64,000 nucleotides of DNA from Rufibacter tibetensis (lineage in GTDB: Bacteria > Bacteroidota > Bacteroidia > Cytophagales > Hymenobacteraceae), in assembly GCF_001310085.1 (NCBI RefSeq), contig NZ_CP012643.1, positions 4,408,001-4,472,000 on the forward strand. Reading direction: 5' to 3'. A program made the position numbers and the translations under genes. Each line of letters opens with the position of its first letter. Positions within the stretch are counted from its first letter, which is position 1. Shown piece by piece: positions 61,273 to 64,000 of the stretch. Below the pieces are notes generated by a model, which was not told the origin of the DNA, did no database searches, and saw only the letters and a list, made by a program, of their open reading frames with translations.

Positions 61273-63765
61273 TTAGAAAGGATACCCAATGCCCAAGTTA
61301 AAGGTAGTTTGCGTGTTGGTGCCGAAGATGGCGTTGCTCCTGAACCTGTTGATGATTAACCGATTTCCTTCGTGCTGTGCTGGGTCGTACACCTTGGTGG
61401 CAATATCGAAACGGAGAATGGCAAAGGTAAAATCCAGCCGCACCCCAAACCCGGAACCTACTGCCAGTTCCTTGTAGAAGCGGTTAAATTCAAATTGGGC
61501 ACCTGACCGGGTGGCGTACTTCTCAGGATTAGGGTTGGTGTTGCGCTCCTCAAACAGCCAGATGTTACCGGCATCCATGAAAAATGCTCCGTTGACATTG
61601 GTACTGCCAAAACGGAACATCCTGAACCGGAACTCAGAATTCAGCTCTAAAAGAATTTCACCGGTCTGTTCAAACAGGTAATTAACTTCACCCGTCTCCC
61701 GGTCTATGAGGGAGCTGGATCCGGGGCCTAACCGGCGAGGAAGCCAAGCCCGTACGCTAGACGATCCGCCTGCAAAGAAGTATTTGTCATATGGTAGTGC
61801 TCTTGAATCTCCTAAAGGTTTTGCAACACCAGTGTTGGCCCTGTAGACAAAAGTCATGTTGTTCCCCAAAGCATGATAGCGGCGGTAGTCAAGGTTCACT
61901 TTCGCAAAACGATAGGTATTCAAGTCCCTGAATTGCTCGGCTACATAATTCCAGAGTATTCCGCCGGTCTCCACAAAAATACGGACCAGCTTAGCGTCAT
62001 TGGATTGATTGTAGTTAGCGGTGTTATAAAGACTGGTAAAATTAAAGGAAGAAACGAAAGCGTCTTTAAAGCTTTCATTCAAAGGATTACCAGACTGCTG
62101 AAGTGTATCTAGGTACTGCTGGAATGTGGGGTCTATTCGGGGTGTACTGATCACGTTGATGTCTAGCGGGGAGAAGCTGAACTGGTGAATGTTCAGCCGC
62201 TGCCAGATATAATCAAAAGAGAAATCAAGGTTAGTACGGGTGTACTCGTTCCGGTCTACGTAGGTGTACCCGGTGCTGAACCTGGTGCGGGGGTTAAACC
62301 TGATCAGAAGATCATTAGTCCTGAACGGCACCAGAATCTGCGGGAAGGTCACGCCCATATCAGCACCTATCTCAGTTCTTCGGCCAACGGTGGCCACGTT
62401 CCGTTGTAGTTGTCCCTCCACACCGGCGCGAACCCCTACATCAAAGATTTCGGCACCTCCAAAAATATTCCTGATCCGGAAACGAATACTGGTGTAAGGA
62501 CCTGGCACCTGCTCAGTGAAAGTACCGCCCACTTCCGTTGTTTCCTGGAACCTGGGCAGCAAAGCGGTATTGATCTGCGCATTTAACAAACCTCTGTTTG
62601 GTTCAGCCGTCACTGTGTCTACTTTGGTGTAGCTGATGGTGGTGTATTTAAACACATCCAGGTTGCTGATAATTCGCTGGTTGTTGAGCGTTCGTTGAGC
62701 AGAATATGTCTGGCCCGGCCTGATAATTACCTTCCGAAGGAGAATGCGGGGTTTAATGTGGTGCTCGTAGGCGAGAAAATGAAGCTTGTTCAACTCCACC
62801 GTGTCTCTGGCTCTTCCAAAACGGTTAAGGCCCGCATCAGAGGTGAAATAAACATCCTTAATGGAATATACCTTATGCAGCGTAGTGTCTGTGGGGTTGG
62901 CTATCTGCGTGCTGAGGCGCACGGTATAGGCTTCATAGCTGGTATCCGCCTCAAACGTGATAAACTGCTGCCGAAAATCGAAGAAGCCGTTGTTTTTCAG
63001 GAGTCCCTCAATCCGGTTACGTTCCTGGGAGAGCAAGGCCTCGTCAAAATTCTGATTCAGCTTGATGAGGCTTGCAGCTTGATTTCCCAATAACAGGCGG
63101 GAAATGGTAGTATCTGGCACCTGATAGGTGTGCTGAGAAACAACGTAGGGCTTGTCTTCCTGCACTTTCAGGGTGACAAATACTTTCTTATTCTTTACCT
63201 CAGTGCTGGAGGAAACCTTGTTCCGGAAGTACCCTTTTGAAGATAAATAAATGCGTATCTGGTCCTCGGTTTGCACCAGTTTCAAAGAATCAAAAATGGC
63301 AGGGGGTTCGCCTACCGTACGCATGAGCCAGTTACCGTTCTCTTTTTTGTTCTGAAGTTTGTTAAGCCGTTTTTCTTTATTTTCAATGAGCTTGTCTACT
63401 TTCACTGAGTCTGATCCGGCTTTCTGTATGTTGCGGTTGTGGTCTTCGGTTTCCTCTTCAATGTTGGCCTGAATGCGTTCAGGGTTGTAGATGGATTTGC
63501 CTAAGTAGTACAGGTTCAGATATATAGGCGCACCCAGCACCCGTCGATTGGGCTTTTGCTGATAAAGTGAAGAAATGGCTGATTTATCGGCCTGCTCAAC
63601 TCCCTCTAATTTAATGCGCCAGAGTAAACGTTCATTCTCAGCGAGATGACGGGTAGGAGTGCAACCCATAGAAAGGCCCAGCATTGTGAATACCGTGCCG
63701 AATACGTAACATCGTAGCTTCAAACGTAGGAAGGTTATGATTTCAAAAGGGGCTTTGAAGTACAT
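61273..63765 (-). CDS. tamL: TamL-type outer-membrane assembly lipoprotein (BamA superfamily)
   Basis: An 830-residue BamA/TamA-family protein with a lipoprotein signal (FTMLGLSMGC), periplasmic POTRA-like repeats (about 50-400; RIYLSSKGYFRNKVSSSTEV) and a C-terminal beta-barrel ending in FNLGIGYPF, with FFAGGSSSVRAWLPRRLGPG as the conserved barrel motif. It is thought to insert outer-membrane or lipoproteins together with TamB. The ATG at 63765 overlaps the divergent methyltransferase gene. A TTG at 63723 (LKLRCYVFG) would give a compact 21-residue lipoprotein signal and avoid the overlap. Confidence 0.9.
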   Translation of the reverse strand: MYFKAPFEIITFLRLKLRCYVFGTVFTMLGLSMGCTPTRHLAENERLLWRIKLEGVEQADKSAISSLYQQKPNRRVLGAPIYLNLYYLGKSIYNPERIQANIEEETEDHNRNIQKAGSDSVKVDKLIENKEKRLNKLQNKKENGNWLMRTVGEPPAIFDSLKLVQTEDQIRIYLSSKGYFRNKVSSSTEVKNKKVFVTLKVQEDKPYVVSQHTYQVPDTTISRLLLGNQAASLIKLNQNFDEALLSQERNRIEGLLKNNGFFDFRQQFITFEADTSYEAYTVRLSTQIANPTDTTLHKVYSIKDVYFTSDAGLNRFGRARDTVELNKLHFLAYEHHIKPRILLRKVIIRPGQTYSAQRTLNNQRIISNLDVFKYTTISYTKVDTVTAEPNRGLLNAQINTALLPRFQETTEVGGTFTEQVPGPYTSIRFRIRNIFGGAEIFDVGVRAGVEGQLQRNVATVGRRTEIGADMGVTFPQILVPFRTNDLLIRFNPRTRFSTGYTYVDRNEYTRTNLDFSFDYIWQRLNIHQFSFSPLDINVISTPRIDPTFQQYLDTLQQSGNPLNESFKDAFVSSFNFTSLYNTANYNQSNDAKLVRIFVETGGILWNYVAEQFRDLNTYRFAKVNLDYRRYHALGNNMTFVYRANTGVAKPLGDSRALPYDKYFFAGGSSSVRAWLPRRLGPGSSSLIDRETGEVNYLFEQTGEILLELNSEFRFRMFRFGSTNVNGAFFMDAGNIWLFEERNTNPNPEKYATRSGAQFEFNRFYKELAVGSGFGVRLDFTFAILRFDIATKVYDPAQHEGNRLIINRFRSNAIFGTNTQTTFNLGIGYPF

Positions 63766-64000
63766 TAGGTCACTGCAAATAAAGAAATATCGGTTGCTTC
63801 ACCAAGCTTTCACGGTGGAAGGTGAAAAGAGTGTGGCCGAGCTTCTCCAGTCTGACTTTGTACTGGAATCAGTCTTTGCCACTCAAAAATTTATAGACAA
63901 GCATACCTCTCTTTTACGGAAAGGGTTGGAAGTAGTGCAGGTAAGTGAAGAGGAGTTAAGCAAAGCTGGTTCCATGGAAAGCAACAACGCTGCCCTGGCC
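63737..64000 (+). CDS. TrmH/SpoU family RNA methyltransferase, 5' part
   Basis: The first 88 codons of a SpoU-type rRNA/tRNA 2'-O-methyltransferase run off the end of the window. The translation begins MISKGALKYIRSLQIKKYRL and continues with HQAFTVEGEKSVAELLQSD, the typical N-terminal substrate-binding domain. The ATG at 63737 matches the usual N-terminus of the family. It is divergent from tamL with overlapping or nearly touching 5' ends. The catalytic knot domain is outside the window. Confidence 0.85.
   Translation, partial: MISKGALKYIRSLQIKKYRLLHQAFTVEGEKSVAELLQSDFVLESVFATQKFIDKHTSLLRKGLEVVQVSEEELSKAGSMESNNAALA

Overview
The window looks like a chromosomal segment of a pigmented-soil-type Bacteroidota, most likely family Hymenobacteraceae (Rufibacter, Pontibacter or a relative). 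The grounds are protein style and gene set, since no database was searched: a secreted protease with a type IX secretion C-terminal domain, TamL, a DUF4369/TlpA lipoprotein, a 2-oxoacid dehydrogenase E1 alpha/beta fusion, promoters of the TAnnTTTG type, few Shine-Dalgarno sites, and moderate G+C with AT-rich intergenic DNA. I recognised no rRNA, tRNA, CRISPR array, transposase, integrase or phage gene. Most of the window is core or metabolic.

Layout. 0.2-3.5 kb: two aldo/keto reductases, a DUF4268 protein and a small hypothetical. 3.7-11.3 kb: a minus-strand molybdenum cofactor locus (xdhC, mocA, moaD, moaE, moaA, moaC, moeB-rhodanese, a TauE-type permease, moeA). 11.7-16.9 kb: a signalling cassette of two paralogous membrane histidine kinases, a lone receiver protein and a receiver-class III nucleotidyl cyclase. 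16.9-19.0 kb: AT-rich DNA with small hypothetical genes. 19.0-22.1 kb: a cold-shock protein and an S8 protease with SLH-like repeats and a sorting domain. 23.0-34.5 kb: a phenylacetate degradation cluster led by a TetR regulator (paaE, A, B, C, D, G, H, J, Y, Z and a second crotonase). 34.6-37.1 kb: proB-proA. 37.2-40.0 kb: a PGRP-type amidase and the convergent NAD salvage pair pncA/pncB. 40.4-44.8 kb: a small membrane protein, cupin, LysR regulator, threonine synthase and M19 dipeptidase. 44.9-47.4 kb (minus): aminotransferase IV, dprA, merR. 47.6-53.0 kb: alaS, gatB and a thioredoxin-fold lipoprotein. 53-55 kb (minus): a hypothetical, an acyl-CoA thioesterase and pcm. 55.2-58.9 kb: polyprenyl sugar transferase, ribE, PAP2 phosphatase, hemF. 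59-64 kb: E1 fusion, tamL and the start of a SpoU-type RNA methyltransferase.

How the genes work together. The molybdenum genes would make MPT and a CMP-form cofactor for a xanthine-dehydrogenase-family enzyme encoded elsewhere. The paa genes would turn phenylacetyl-CoA into acetyl-CoA and succinyl-CoA, but the ligase PaaK is not here. The kinase/receiver/cyclase cassette looks like a self-contained phosphorelay with a cyclic-nucleotide output.

The most unusual structure lies between genes: at least 14 intergenic imperfect palindromes share a T-run/A-run centre such as TTTTCTGAAAA while their arms differ in sequence yet remain self-complementary. Two very long perfect hairpins (25 and 40 bp arms) enclose the stop codons of convergent genes.
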